DNA of 64,000 nt from Bacteroidota bacterium (GCA_020402865.1 JADBYT010000001.1:186001-250000), one strand, 5' to 3'. Numbered from the stretch's first letter, positions 16,405 to 23,954 are shown. The notes: generated by a model from the letters alone, not told the origin. A program made the numbers and translations.

Positions 16405-17232
16405 TTAACTATATATCCAATGAATATTACTGCCTTCAATCGTTTTTAGATCTTTAAAGAAAGCCTTTGGTGTGAATCCAGTTAATGATTTAAAATCGCC
16501 TACCATATGCGATTGGTCAAAGAATTCAATTATATAACTTAATTCGGACAATTTGGTATTTTGATTGGACTGATGTTTTACTGATAAGGCATTTCTGAAG
16601 CGAAGGATTTTCTTATACTCTGAGGGTGTTTTGCATAAATGTTTTTTGAAATGTGATATTAGTGTCTTTTGGCTTACTTTACACTCTTCTGCTAAATCAG
16701 ATGTTTTGATATTATAATTTTCTTGAATTAGATGAATGGCATTGTATAAAAAAGGATGTTCAAATCCAATAATTTTAGTTGCCCAATAGGCCTCTAATTC
16801 TTGAGCTAATAAAGCTTTGTCTTCTATTTTCAATATTTCGCTCATAGATTTTTCATAATCCAAAAAAGGTACAAAAGAATCATAATAACTAGTGCTATAA
16901 GTTTCCAGTGATTTTTCTAAAAAAGCATTAAGACCTAAAGGTTTAAAATAGATGCAGATTTCTTTTATGTCTCCTTCATATTGAAAGCAAATAGGCTTAT
17001 TAAATCTACAAACCAAGCCGGTATTTATAGATTTCGACTTGGAAAATTTGGTAATAATTTTTTTTGAAGTTATTATGCTTTCCGAATTTAGTTCTACTGA
17101 TACAAATGTAATAATGGAAGGAAATGTTAAATAACTGACTTTCTTTTCATTTCGAGAATGTTCCAAAATGTAAAAACTGTCAATGTATCTTTGAAGCTCT
17201 TTGTTTTGTGGTTTGAACGTTTTAATTTGCAT
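16405..17232 (-). CDS. AraC-family transcriptional regulator
   Basis: A 275-residue protein. The first about 165 residues form a variable sensing region. From about residue 175 the AraC double helix-turn-helix is clear: IKTSDLAEECKVSQKTLISHFKKHLCKTPSEYKKILRFR and LSYIIEFFDQSHMVGDFKSLTGFTPKAFF. It reads into the HEIVH membrane protein gene 67 bases downstream on the same cassette. About 155 bases separate its start from the cassette core at 17388, enough for a promoter of its own. Confidence 0.87.
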   Translation of the reverse strand: MQIKTFKPQNKELQRYIDSFYILEHSRNEKKVSYLTFPSIITFVSVELNSESIITSKKIITKFSKSKSINTGLVCRFNKPICFQYEGDIKEICIYFKPLGLNAFLEKSLETYSTSYYDSFVPFLDYEKSMSEILKIEDKALLAQELEAYWATKIIGFEHPFLYNAIHLIQENYNIKTSDLAEECKVSQKTLISHFKKHLCKTPSEYKKILRFRNALSVKHQSNQNTKLSELSYIIEFFDQSHMVGDFKSLTGFTPKAFFKDLKTIEGSNIHWIYS

Positions 17233-17387
17233 GCAATTGCTAAGTTATTGAGTTTGTTTTGTGACACTAACTGACGTTTTGTTTAATGTTTGATTCCGTT
17301 GTTTATAGGCTTTATTTGGAGTATAAATTCTCCCTTTTTCTAATCCTTAACTTCGGAGATCGTGGAGTGAGTCTAAGAGTGAATTGC

Positions 17388-17518
17388 CACCAACGTTTTC
17401 GGGCTTTGCGTTGGTGGGCTTTTGAAACCGTAAACTGTCTGCCAGCACCAAAGTTAATTAATTGCTAAAATGTTTCTATTCGTACTGTCCGCCCACTAAC
17501 GCAAAACCCGTGTTAGGC
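17388..17518 (-). repeat. attC-like site E
   Basis: A 131-bp imperfect palindrome, + cores CACCAAC and GTTAGGC. Arms are CGGGCTTTGCGTTGGTGGGC and GCCCACTAACGCAAAACCCG. The right core extended (GTGCCTAAC on -) is the exact complement of the start of the same cassette at 18199-18207 on +. The stop codon of the gene at 17513 lies inside the core, a hallmark of gene cassettes. Confidence 0.85.
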
Positions 17519-18172
17519 ACAGTTATTATATTTCTGTAGTAGTTCGTCAAAGTTTATTTTTTCCGTTTCTAAATGTCCCGATGCTCCATGTGTTTTCATA
17601 AAATTCCATTTTGCTTTCTTGTCAATTTTCACTGGCTGAACTTTTTCACTTAACGGGTAAATCTGTCTGCCAACGAGTTTGAAAAAGCTGTCCTCGTATA
17701 TTTCAAAGTCTAAGCATGGGAACTTTTTATTTAAATTGTATTCAGTGTCCCACATATATAAAACTTCGTTGTCGTTAAGCTCAACAATATACAAGTCGCT
17801 TTCATCTTCATATTCTGGTGCTATTGCAATACGTTTGGTGTTAACTAGGCAAGTGTCAACCGTCCCTTTCTCTATAGCTGAACTTAGTTGTCGTAAAAAT
17901 AATTTATGTCTGTTTTTCTGTTTGTAGATTTCGTAAGGCCCAAAAACAATAAACGAAAAGGCGAAAACAGCAATTGTCCCGAAAAGAAACGTCCAAAAAC
18001 TGTCTGGAATTATAGTCGTAATATATGTCAAACCTGCTCCTAAAAGTCCAGCAATAAGAAAATGATAGAACTTAATTTTACTACTTGTTTCCTTTTCTTT
18101 CTGCGTTTTCAATGTCTTTAATATTCGCAACTCGTCAGGGTGAAAATTTCTTGTCGTATAAGCAATGTTCAT
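17513..18172 (-). CDS. Cassette-borne protein with two membrane segments, unknown
   Basis: A 219-residue protein with a charged N-terminus, two adjacent hydrophobic segments (FYHFLIAGLLGAGLTYITTI and FWTFLFGTIAVFAFSFIVFG, about residues 35-78) and a polar C-terminal domain of about 135 residues rich in Asp/Glu. No family recognised. The start is 27 bases from the cassette core and the stop codon lies within site E, so the gene nearly fills its cassette. The first promoter upstream is the array promoter at 20511-20540, unless the cassette has its own. Confidence 0.75.
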   Translation of the reverse strand: MNIAYTTRNFHPDELRILKTLKTQKEKETSSKIKFYHFLIAGLLGAGLTYITTIIPDSFWTFLFGTIAVFAFSFIVFGPYEIYKQKNRHKLFLRQLSSAIEKGTVDTCLVNTKRIAIAPEYEDESDLYIVELNDNEVLYMWDTEYNLNKKFPCLDFEIYEDSFFKLVGRQIYPLSEKVQPVKIDKKAKWNFMKTHGASGHLETEKINFDELLQKYNNCA

Positions 18173-18198
18173 TGTTATGGTGTCTGTCTTATAATTGT

Positions 18199-18330
18199 GC
18201 CTAACGGTTTGCAGCTTGGCGAAGTGGCGGATTTAGAAGTGCTTAGTTTCAATTTAGCACAAATGTTTATTAGAAATCCGAATGTTCAATTTAGCACTGA
18301 ACCCGCCATTTTGCCAAACTGCTGTTGTGC
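18199..18330 (-). repeat. attC-like site F
   Basis: A 132-bp imperfect palindrome, + cores GCCTAAC and GTTGTGC. Arms are GGTTTGCAGCTTGGCGAAG and CCATTTTGCCAAACTGC, with AGTGCT/AGCACT repeats nearer the loop. The right core CGCACAAC (-) is the exact complement of the start of the same cassette at 19440-19447. Confidence 0.85.
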
Positions 18331-18341
18331 GTTCGTATTTC

Positions 18342-19412
18342 TTAAAATTGCTTTTCAAAAGCCTTTTCGTTAAACTTAAATATATTTCCGTCTGCCATTC
18401 CAAAAAACAAATTGTTTTTGTTGTCTTTATAAATAGTCCAAATCATTGGGTTAGATAGTTTGTTACTAATTGAATAGTTTGTCAAAGTTTTACCGTCAAA
18501 TTGCCAAGCTCCTGTATATAAATCTCCAAACCAAATATTGCCTTCCGAATCTTCTTCAATAGCAAAAGGGTGTTCCAATGTGCCTGGTTCTGATTTATTT
18601 CCATTTCTTTTACTTGTTGGATGAATTAAGTGATGCTTTTCAGAAAAATTAATTGTTGAATTACCTTCTATAAGCAAAACGCCAATTCCATTATTTCCTA
18701 TCCAAATTCGTCCTTTTGAATCTGCTAATACACTTCTTATATGCAAACGCTCATTATCTTTTAGGTTTAATTTTTCTTTATCAAAGATATTTACCATTTT
18801 ACCATCATAGTTAAATAGCGCTGCATAAGTTGCAATCCATACTTTACCGTCTTTATCTTTTGATATACCCGTAACACCATAAGTATTGTCAGAATTATCA
18901 GCATTTTTATTTTTAGGTTTTGGGAAAATCAAATAGTTCATATTTATTCCGTCAAAACGATTTATTCCGTCTTCCGCACCCGCATTAAACCATAAATCTC
19001 CATTGGTTTTATTCCAATCAAATATTGGGTTGTTATTTATAGATGGATAATTAGTAAACTTTCCTTTGTCATATACACTAACTCCTCTTGCAGTTCCAAA
19101 CCAAATTTTTCCATTATTGTCTTCTTGGATTGAACGGATTTGATTGTCTGCTAACCCTTCATTTGTTGTAAAGTATTCAAATGATTTTCCATTATATAAA
19201 CTTACGCCTTCGTTATGGCTTCCAAACCAATAATTACCTTTACTGTCCTGAAAGATAGCACGTATTCCAGAAGTAAATTTTAAGGTGTCGGTTTTTGAAG
19301 TTACTACCAATTCGGGCTTATCAGTTTCTTTTTCTGTTGATTTCTTTTCAATACAAGAAAAGTTTAAGGTCAATAATAGTAGTATGTAAATCATTTTCAA
19401 TTTTTTGTTCAT
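18342..19412 (-). CDS. Lipoprotein with two-component-regulator-type propeller repeats
   Basis: A 356-residue protein with a signal peptide and lipobox LNFSC (Cys at about residue 20). From residue 48 on it consists of Reg_prop repeats of the pattern I.qDskGnyWFGt..gVs.ydG..f (SKGNYWFGSHNEGVSLYNG, NNGKIWFGTARGVSVYDKG, SEGNIWFGDLYTGAWQFDG). These blades build the periplasmic sensor propeller of hybrid two-component proteins, but no kinase or membrane domain follows, so it is a stand-alone propeller, probably in the periplasm or on the outer membrane. It is the only gene of cassette 2. Confidence 0.85.
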   Translation of the reverse strand: MNKKLKMIYILLLLTLNFSCIEKKSTEKETDKPELVVTSKTDTLKFTSGIRAIFQDSKGNYWFGSHNEGVSLYNGKSFEYFTTNEGLADNQIRSIQEDNNGKIWFGTARGVSVYDKGKFTNYPSINNNPIFDWNKTNGDLWFNAGAEDGINRFDGINMNYLIFPKPKNKNADNSDNTYGVTGISKDKDGKVWIATYAALFNYDGKMVNIFDKEKLNLKDNERLHIRSVLADSKGRIWIGNNGIGVLLIEGNSTINFSEKHHLIHPTSKRNGNKSEPGTLEHPFAIEEDSEGNIWFGDLYTGAWQFDGKTLTNYSISNKLSNPMIWTIYKDNKNNLFFGMADGNIFKFNEKAFEKQF

Positions 19413-19440
19413 TGTCTATTTCGTGTTTTTCTAATATGAC

Positions 19441-19573
19441 GCACAACGTTTTCGGGCTTTGCGTTCGGGCGGGATTTCGAAGCACAAAGTTTCAATATAT
19501 TACTAAAGTTCATTAGAAGCACAATGCTCCAAGTTTGCACGTCACCCCGCCTGACGCAAAACCCGTGTTATGC
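19441..19573 (-). repeat. attC-like site G (first cassette)
   Basis: A 133-bp imperfect palindrome, + cores GCACAAC and GTTATGC. Arms are CGGGCTTTGCGTTCGGGCGGG (one extra base relative to its partner) and CCCCGCCTGACGCAAAACCCG. The extended right core GTGCATAAC (-) is the exact complement of the cassette start at 20499-20507. The arms are nearly the same as those of site A at the far end of the array. Confidence 0.87.
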
Positions 19574-19586
19574 ACAGCCATTCTTG

Positions 19587-20489
19587 TCATTTGAGGTAGA
19601 AATATTCTTGAAACACCCATTTGTCACAGTTTTCAGGAATTAAGTTTGTTTTATACTTCTGTTTAGTTACCCACTCGCTAACTTGTTGTTCCCAATTTTT
19701 ATCTTCTTTGTTGTCCACGCTTGTTCTTATCATAAAAATTTCGCAATTGCCTTTCTTATCAATTGTCCCGTAAACCATAATGTAATATTTGCAGTCTGAA
19801 TATTCTTTTACTTCTGTCCTGTTTAGTCCTTTAATTAAACTTTCTCTAAATTTATTTCCCGTAATTAGGTCAGGAAATAAATAGCCTTCAGGATATTTAA
19901 TGTCACGATAGTATTTTGTCTGAGGTTCTGGAATTTTCGTAATACTATCCCACTTTTTAAAATCTGCTTTTTTATGTCGGTTGATTATTTTTCCTGTCAA
20001 CAACTCAATACAAACAATCTTATCTTCAAGAGTATTAATGTATAATGTGTCATTGGTAACATTCATTGTCTTATACCACAAAGTATGTGAACTTGTTTGT
20101 TGAAGTTTACTTTTGTCTGTTACCAAATCGTCTATGAAATATGTAATTGAACTTTTTCCGTTAATGAAAATTTCTATCAACTCCTGTTTCTCAAAGTCTG
20201 AATGCCCCCACATCCAATAGGTCGTTGTAACTAAAGTCTTCCCTGTGTTACTGATAAATGCTTCTGTTGGTAAGTAGTTGTCAATTTTGTAAAGTTCTTT
20301 TTTGCTTTTACTATCATAAACAATGGTCTTCCCAAAATTTGTCAAGTCGTAATTGTAAAATGGGATTGATTTGAAATAAAATTTCTCGTCTTCGGAGTAT
20401 CTGTCATACTGATATGCGGGTCCTGGTAAGTCAGCCTTAACTGTCAAACTGCAAAAAATGGTCAATATGAATATTATTGCTCGTGTCAT
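19587..20489 (-). CDS. Secreted protein of unknown function, first cassette
   Basis: A 300-residue protein starting at the ATG at 20489, 12 bases inside the cassette core. The signal peptide is MTRAIIFILTIFCSLTVKA. The frame stays open upstream to 20561 but that part would cross the recombination core, so I reject it. The body has beta-rich segments; the last about 90 residues (YIMVYGTIDKKGNCEIFMIRTS...) loosely resemble a TonB C-terminal-like fold, a weak guess. As the first cassette it is the gene best served by the promoter at 20511-20540. Confidence 0.7.
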   Translation of the reverse strand: MTRAIIFILTIFCSLTVKADLPGPAYQYDRYSEDEKFYFKSIPFYNYDLTNFGKTIVYDSKSKKELYKIDNYLPTEAFISNTGKTLVTTTYWMWGHSDFEKQELIEIFINGKSSITYFIDDLVTDKSKLQQTSSHTLWYKTMNVTNDTLYINTLEDKIVCIELLTGKIINRHKKADFKKWDSITKIPEPQTKYYRDIKYPEGYLFPDLITGNKFRESLIKGLNRTEVKEYSDCKYYIMVYGTIDKKGNCEIFMIRTSVDNKEDKNWEQQVSEWVTKQKYKTNLIPENCDKWVFQEYFYLK

Positions 20490-20500
20490 TCTATGGTTGT

Positions 20501-20507
20501 GCATAAC
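20501..20507 (-). other. attI-like recombination core
   Basis: GTTATGC on the - strand (GCATAAC on +) marks the boundary between the recombinase side and cassette 1. The complementary core ends the same cassette at 19567-19573. The strand break would be expected between G and TT. No palindromic partner is seen on the recombinase side, as expected for attI rather than attC. The call rests on position and core complementarity. Confidence 0.65.
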
Positions 20508-20510
20508 TTT

Positions 20511-20540
20511 CAAATATACGCAATTATTCCATTTTTCAAA
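20511..20540 (-). promoter_or_regulatory. Cassette promoter (Pc-like), Bacteroidota consensus
   Basis: On the - strand TTTG (20540-20537) is followed after 18 bases by TATATTTG (20518-20511), an exact match to the Bacteroidota -33/-7 consensus TTTG and TAnnTTTG with near-standard spacing. Transcription would begin at about the recombination core and read into cassette 1 and the array. This mirrors the Pc promoter of known integrons. Confidence 0.7.
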
Positions 20541-20608
20541 TTCGAAATAGTTGCACAGCAAATCCCATTAAAACAAGGATTTAAGTAAAAAGATATATAA
20601 AATACGTA

Positions 20609-20657
20609 TATTGCGCATAATGAATATCTAATTTGAGGATATACAAAATGCGCAATA
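20609..20657 (+). promoter_or_regulatory. Inverted repeat over the recombinase start codon
   Basis: TATTGCGCAT (20609-20618) and ATGCGCAATA (20648-20657) are perfect complements. Inside them GAATATC (20622-20628) and GATATAC (20638-20644) pair with one mismatch. In RNA this would fold the AGGA at 20636-20639 and the ATG at 20648 into a hairpin and could restrain translation; as DNA it could be a regulator or recombinase binding site. Confidence 0.55.
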
Positions 20658-21718
20658 GCTGGAATTCTTATTCATTCACATTTGGAAGCCATAAGGGGCT
20701 ATCCGTGATTTGGATTTCATTTCCTAAGGATAATTTGCTGATTGCACATTTGAAAGAACATACCCGGCCGGTTTGGAGCCAAAGCAAAAAAATGTGGTAC
20801 GTAAATAACAGTCCTCAACACCGGAAATTATTTCAATTAGAGGATCAGCCTTCAGGAAAGGAAGTGTTATCCCAAATTGCATCTGTTAACTTAGCGGCTT
20901 TTCAGCGTTTTAAAGAGCAACTCCTGCTTAAAGGATACAGCCAGCACACAATACGTACCTATTCCATTGAGTTTGCCCAATTACTTTATGTGCTAAAAAA
21001 ATATCCTGTTGATAAACTTACTTCCGAGCGATTGCGGGCCTATTTCTTGTATTGCATACAGGAATTACAAATGAAAGAAAACCATTTGCATAGCCGTATC
21101 AATGCAATTAAGTTTTATTTCGAACAAGTGCTCCGGCGTGAGAAGTTCTTCTTAGAAATTCCACGACCTAAGAAACCGAGTTCCTTGCCTAAAGTACTGG
21201 ATATGGATGATGTGAAAAAGATATTATCGCTAACAGAGAATATCAAACATCGGGTAATGCTGAAGCTCTGTTACGGTATGGGCTTGCGGGTAAGTGAAAT
21301 TGTAAATCTGAGAATTTCAGATATTGACAGTAAGCGTATGCAGGTGATGGTTGTAAGTGCCAAAGGGAAGAAAGACCGTTATGTAAATTTGCCCCGGTCT
21401 ATATTGGGTGAACTTCGTGAGTATTTTATTACTTACAAACCCAAAGATTTTCTTTTTGAAGGAATGTATGGCGGACAATATAGTGTGAGGAGCGTGCAGG
21501 CGGTGTTTAAACAGGCCATGAAGAAGGCGCGGATAAGGAAGAAGATAGGCATACATAGTTTACGACACAGTTATGCCACACATTTACTGGAACAGGGAAC
21601 AGATATTCGCCTTATTCAGGAACTGCTTGGACATAACGATATTCGAACCACTGAAATATACACGCACGTTAGCAAGAAAAGCCAGGGCAATGTAAAAAGT
21701 CCTTTGGATGCGATGTAG
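20648..21718 (+). CDS. Tyrosine recombinase, IntI-like, without the IntI-specific domain
   Basis: A 356-residue protein. I chose the ATG at 20648 (AGGA 8 bases upstream) over the TTG at 20633. Residues 1-70 form an N-terminal extension with PVWSQSKKMWYV, seen in Bacteroidota integrases. Residues about 75-170 are the SAM-like core-binding domain. The catalytic domain has Arg214 (GLRVSE), Lys239, His303 and Arg306 (HSLRH), His329 (LLGH) and Tyr338 (IYTH), so it should be active. The tail GNVKSPLDAM resembles the IntI tail. Between Lys239 and His303 there are only 64 residues, too few for the extra helix domain of integron integrases. It lies divergent to the cassette array. Confidence 0.88.
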   Translation: MRNSWNSYSFTFGSHKGLSVIWISFPKDNLLIAHLKEHTRPVWSQSKKMWYVNNSPQHRKLFQLEDQPSGKEVLSQIASVNLAAFQRFKEQLLLKGYSQHTIRTYSIEFAQLLYVLKKYPVDKLTSERLRAYFLYCIQELQMKENHLHSRINAIKFYFEQVLRREKFFLEIPRPKKPSSLPKVLDMDDVKKILSLTENIKHRVMLKLCYGMGLRVSEIVNLRISDIDSKRMQVMVVSAKGKKDRYVNLPRSILGELREYFITYKPKDFLFEGMYGGQYSVRSVQAVFKQAMKKARIRKKIGIHSLRHSYATHLLEQGTDIRLIQELLGHNDIRTTEIYTHVSKKSQGNVKSPLDAM

Positions 21719-21728
21719 GCTTGTGTTC

Positions 21729-21750
21729 TTAATGCGCATTCAGCCAATTA
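21729..21750 (-). pseudogene. Copy of the polA 3' end
   Basis: Read on the - strand this piece encodes NWLNAH followed by TAA, against NWLDAH and TGA at the real polA end (25648-25669). About 20 of 22 bases agree. It begins 10 bases after the recombinase stop. It is too short to be a gene and I read it as the junction of an old tandem duplication. Confidence 0.6.
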
Positions 21751-21906
21751 CTGCCCGATGCCGATGCACAGTTTACGCACACCAATGTAAGCGGGTGTAT
21801 GCAGGCGGCGTCTGCTATGTCGTTTGGCGCGGGTCGTTTTCAGTTAAATTTGGATGTGGCGCCGGGGGTGTGTAGGTTACGGAGCGGGTGGTGGTTTGGT
21901 AGGGGG
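21751..21906 (+). pseudogene. Degenerate copy of the 3' end of the T9SS gene at 8766-10148
   Basis: This stretch matches 9962-10151 (the C-terminal sorting domain and the bases after the stop) over most of its length, for instance GGCGCGGGTCGTTTTCAGTT and GTGGTGGTTTGGTAGGGGG in both. There are many point changes and one deletion of about 28 bases. It is not translatable as a sorting domain. Like the original, it runs directly into an attC-like site. Confidence 0.8.
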
Positions 21907-21913
21907 GGGACGG

Positions 21914-22097
21914 GTTGTAGATTTGCGATGGGCAGAAATTGAAAAACTTTCAGCTCGTTAAGGTAGTTTTGTAAAGTTAAATAGTTAAAGTGAAATTTTG
22001 TTGTTGGGCAATATCAGTCAAGCTTAGAAACACAGTTGCCGCATCTACCAAAGTTGAGAGTTGTGCTTCAGTTCGCATAACGCCCACCCTGTTGGCG
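21914..22097 (-). repeat. Degenerate attC-like site J
   Basis: The left end TTGTAGATTTGCGATGGGCAG resembles the left arms of sites A and C, and the right core is GTTGGCG (22091-22097). The complement of the right core matches, with changes, the start of the same cassette at 23070-23076. At 184 bp it is longer than the main class and its arms pair poorly, so it is probably inactive. Confidence 0.45.
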
Positions 22098-22107
22098 GCA
22101 TATGCTA

Positions 22108-23031
22108 CTAAAAATAGTCATCATCGTCCTCTTCAAGTTTTTTGTCGGAACCAATTATTGAAACGTACTGTGCCCTTTCTTTGTCGAACGGAGCATCTTC
22201 GTATCTGGTTTCTAATTCCTCCAATAGAATCTGTTTAGGGTGAATGTCAGTTAAATATTTTATATATTCATTAGCTGAATGTGATTCAAATTCAATGGGC
22301 TTTATTTTATTAATAAATTCAACAAATCCATCGTCAAATTTATTTTGAAGAAATGCAATCAGTAATTCTTTGCGAAGTGTTTTCTCCCTCTCAAAAGTAA
22401 AATCTTTGGCGATAAATATTTTGTATGCTTTTGTGTCATATGTAATTTCATAAGTATAAATATTTAAGGCACTTGCTAATTCTTCAATCAAGCCGTAAAG
22501 AGTCTGAGATATTTTGCCAATTGTTCTGCCCCAAAAGTTTCTCATTCGATTATCAATCTCTGTTGAAACAGGAAGTTCCGCAAGAATTTTTGTCTTAAGA
22601 TGCTTTTCAAAAAAATCAATAAGCAAAGCCTTGCTTGAATTTTCATTATATACAGAATGAAGTCCAAATCTGTCATATCTGCTTGACTTATAGAAGTCAG
22701 ATAACATTTGCAGGAAATGAATATGCACGTCTGAAAACTTTAAAGAATGCCTTTTCTTTAATCTGTTAAATAGGTCTAGGTGATTATGAGTTATTAACGA
22801 TCTTTCAAAATCTTGTTGGTTGATGTGTTCTGTGTGTTCTGAAAGAATAATTGCTATTTTTAGAATTCGCTCAACACCGACAGAGGAATTATAAAGAAGC
22901 TCAAAACAATCTTCTTCAAAATAGAAAATATCCATTCTGTCAAAAGTATGTAGTGAGTTAAATATGAAAGATCCTGAAATTTGCAGTTCTGTCCCCAAAC
23001 GGAAATTTTTCCAAAATTCAGTCTGATTCAT
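22108..23031 (-). CDS. Helical protein of unknown function in the decayed array
   Basis: A 307-residue, mostly helical protein with an acidic tail (KKLEEDDDDYF). The segment GVERILKIAIILSEHTEH near residues 52-69, with LITHNHLDLFNRLKKR after it, has the look of HEPN-type helical bundles, but no clear Rx4-6H ribonuclease motif can be placed. No signal peptide or membrane segment. It is intact, and its stop lies about 10 bases from the right core of site J, so it is a former or present cassette gene. Function not recognised. Confidence 0.65.
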   Translation of the reverse strand: MNQTEFWKNFRLGTELQISGSFIFNSLHTFDRMDIFYFEEDCFELLYNSSVGVERILKIAIILSEHTEHINQQDFERSLITHNHLDLFNRLKKRHSLKFSDVHIHFLQMLSDFYKSSRYDRFGLHSVYNENSSKALLIDFFEKHLKTKILAELPVSTEIDNRMRNFWGRTIGKISQTLYGLIEELASALNIYTYEITYDTKAYKIFIAKDFTFEREKTLRKELLIAFLQNKFDDGFVEFINKIKPIEFESHSANEYIKYLTDIHPKQILLEELETRYEDAPFDKERAQYVSIIGSDKKLEEDDDDYF

Positions 23032-23069
23032 GTGTCTCTATAGTTTGATGTATGTTTATAAAGTATTGT

Positions 23070-23200
23070 CGCCAATGTTAAAGTATTGACGTTATGGCGG
23101 AAATAGCAATGCGTCAGCAGATATAGTACAAAAGCTAGATAGCAGCACAAACTTTGAGCCTATATTCGTCAGCCGCCATAATGCCAATACAATGTTATGC
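23070..23200 (-). repeat. attC-like site I
   Basis: A palindrome of 131 bp. The arms GTATTGACGTTATGGCGG and CCGCCATAATGCCAATAC pair well. The right core GTTATGC is standard; the left core CGCCAAT has lost the final AAC (AAT instead). The left core still matches the complement of the 3' core of the neighbouring cassette at 22091-22099 with one or two changes. Confidence 0.65.
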
Positions 23201-23204
23201 GATG

Positions 23205-23809
23205 TTATATTTTGCTCCAAATTTCTCTTGCCAATTGCCTTGCTTGTAGCCCATAACCATTTACCTCAACAGAATTAAGAAAAATATTTTGCCCGTATTG
23301 ATATTTTGGAATAAGTCTTTTGTCTGCCAAACCATTGTGATGCCTTAAACAGTTGCGAATGTCGTTTACAAACTTTACTTCAGTAAACAATTATGCCGAA
23401 ATTCCTTGAAGATTCTTTTCGATAAATTTAATTTTTTCCGCTAAAGTCAAGTGCCTTGACTGTTTCTCGGCGAGTGATAAAATTAAATTGTCGCCCTTTT
23501 CTTTTATTGTTCTGAGAGTTACTTTAAAATCGTTTTTGTCTGGGTTTGTAACTAATAGTTTTACAATACTTTTAGTCAAGAAGTCCTCAAAGTCAAGAAG
23601 CCCTCAAAATGAACTAAGCCTAAAAGAAGAGCAGATTTTGTTATATGATTTTTGTAATTATCAAAATTGTTTCCATAAAGCTGTTCAATAGTCATTCTTA
23701 TATTAAAACGGTAGTGATGCTTTATTCGTTGGTAAACTTGTTCATCTGAAACTTCAAGAAAACCAACTAATTGATTTAGTTGATTTGTAAGATAGTCAAG
23801 ATCGTTCAT
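23205..23809 (-). pseudogene. Broken gene for a HEPN-like protein
   Basis: Three frames form one ancestral gene. The first (from ATG at 23809) is shifted by a 17-bp tandem duplication (23574-23590 and 23591-23607, 16 of 17 identical). Removing one unit gives HFEDFLTKSIVKLLVTN in a single frame. A TAA at 23391-23393 then interrupts the same frame before LFTEVKFVNDIRNCLRHHNG. The segment RNCLRHHNG contains Rx4H, the usual HEPN ribonuclease motif. The last stop lies close to the core of site I. The original was probably about 200 residues and part of a toxin-like or defence-like cassette; that role is inferred. Confidence 0.65.
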
Positions 23810-23820
23810 TAGCTATTGTC

Positions 23821-23954
23821 TTAGTGACGGTTGTCAGTAGTGATAATATCGCAAAACTAACTTCGGATTTGCGAAGAAGAGGATGAGATAGCCCCGCTCA
23901 TTAGCATTTTTAACTAGGCGCTGTCAAATGCGAGGTGGCGGCATAAAGTTACGC
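23821..23954 (-). repeat. Possible degenerate attC-like site K
   Basis: The right core GTTACGC (23948-23954) contains the stop of the neighbouring gene. The left part (TAGTGACGGTTGTCAG) resembles GCCTAACGGTTTGCAG of sites B and C, and the length (134 bp) fits. The arms pair poorly and the core complement is not found at the cassette start, so this is a weak call. Confidence 0.3.

Larger units (their letters stand above)
10156..21718. mobile_element. Integron-like platform: tyrosine recombinase plus seven-cassette array
   Basis: The recombinase (20648-21718, +) diverges from an array of - strand cassettes. Cassettes are bounded by palindromic attC-like sites at 10156-10289, 11982-12113, 14996-15127, 15481-15654, 17388-17518, 18199-18330 and 19441-19573, and by an attI-like core at 20501-20507. 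Six sites are 131-134 bp and one is 174 bp. The outer 7-base cores follow GTTRNNY and its complement. In each cassette the 5' core is complementary to its own 3' core. The region is much more AT-rich than its flanks, and no transposase is present. Known integrons have this layout, but this recombinase lacks the IntI-specific domain, so I call the element integron-like. Confidence 0.8.
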
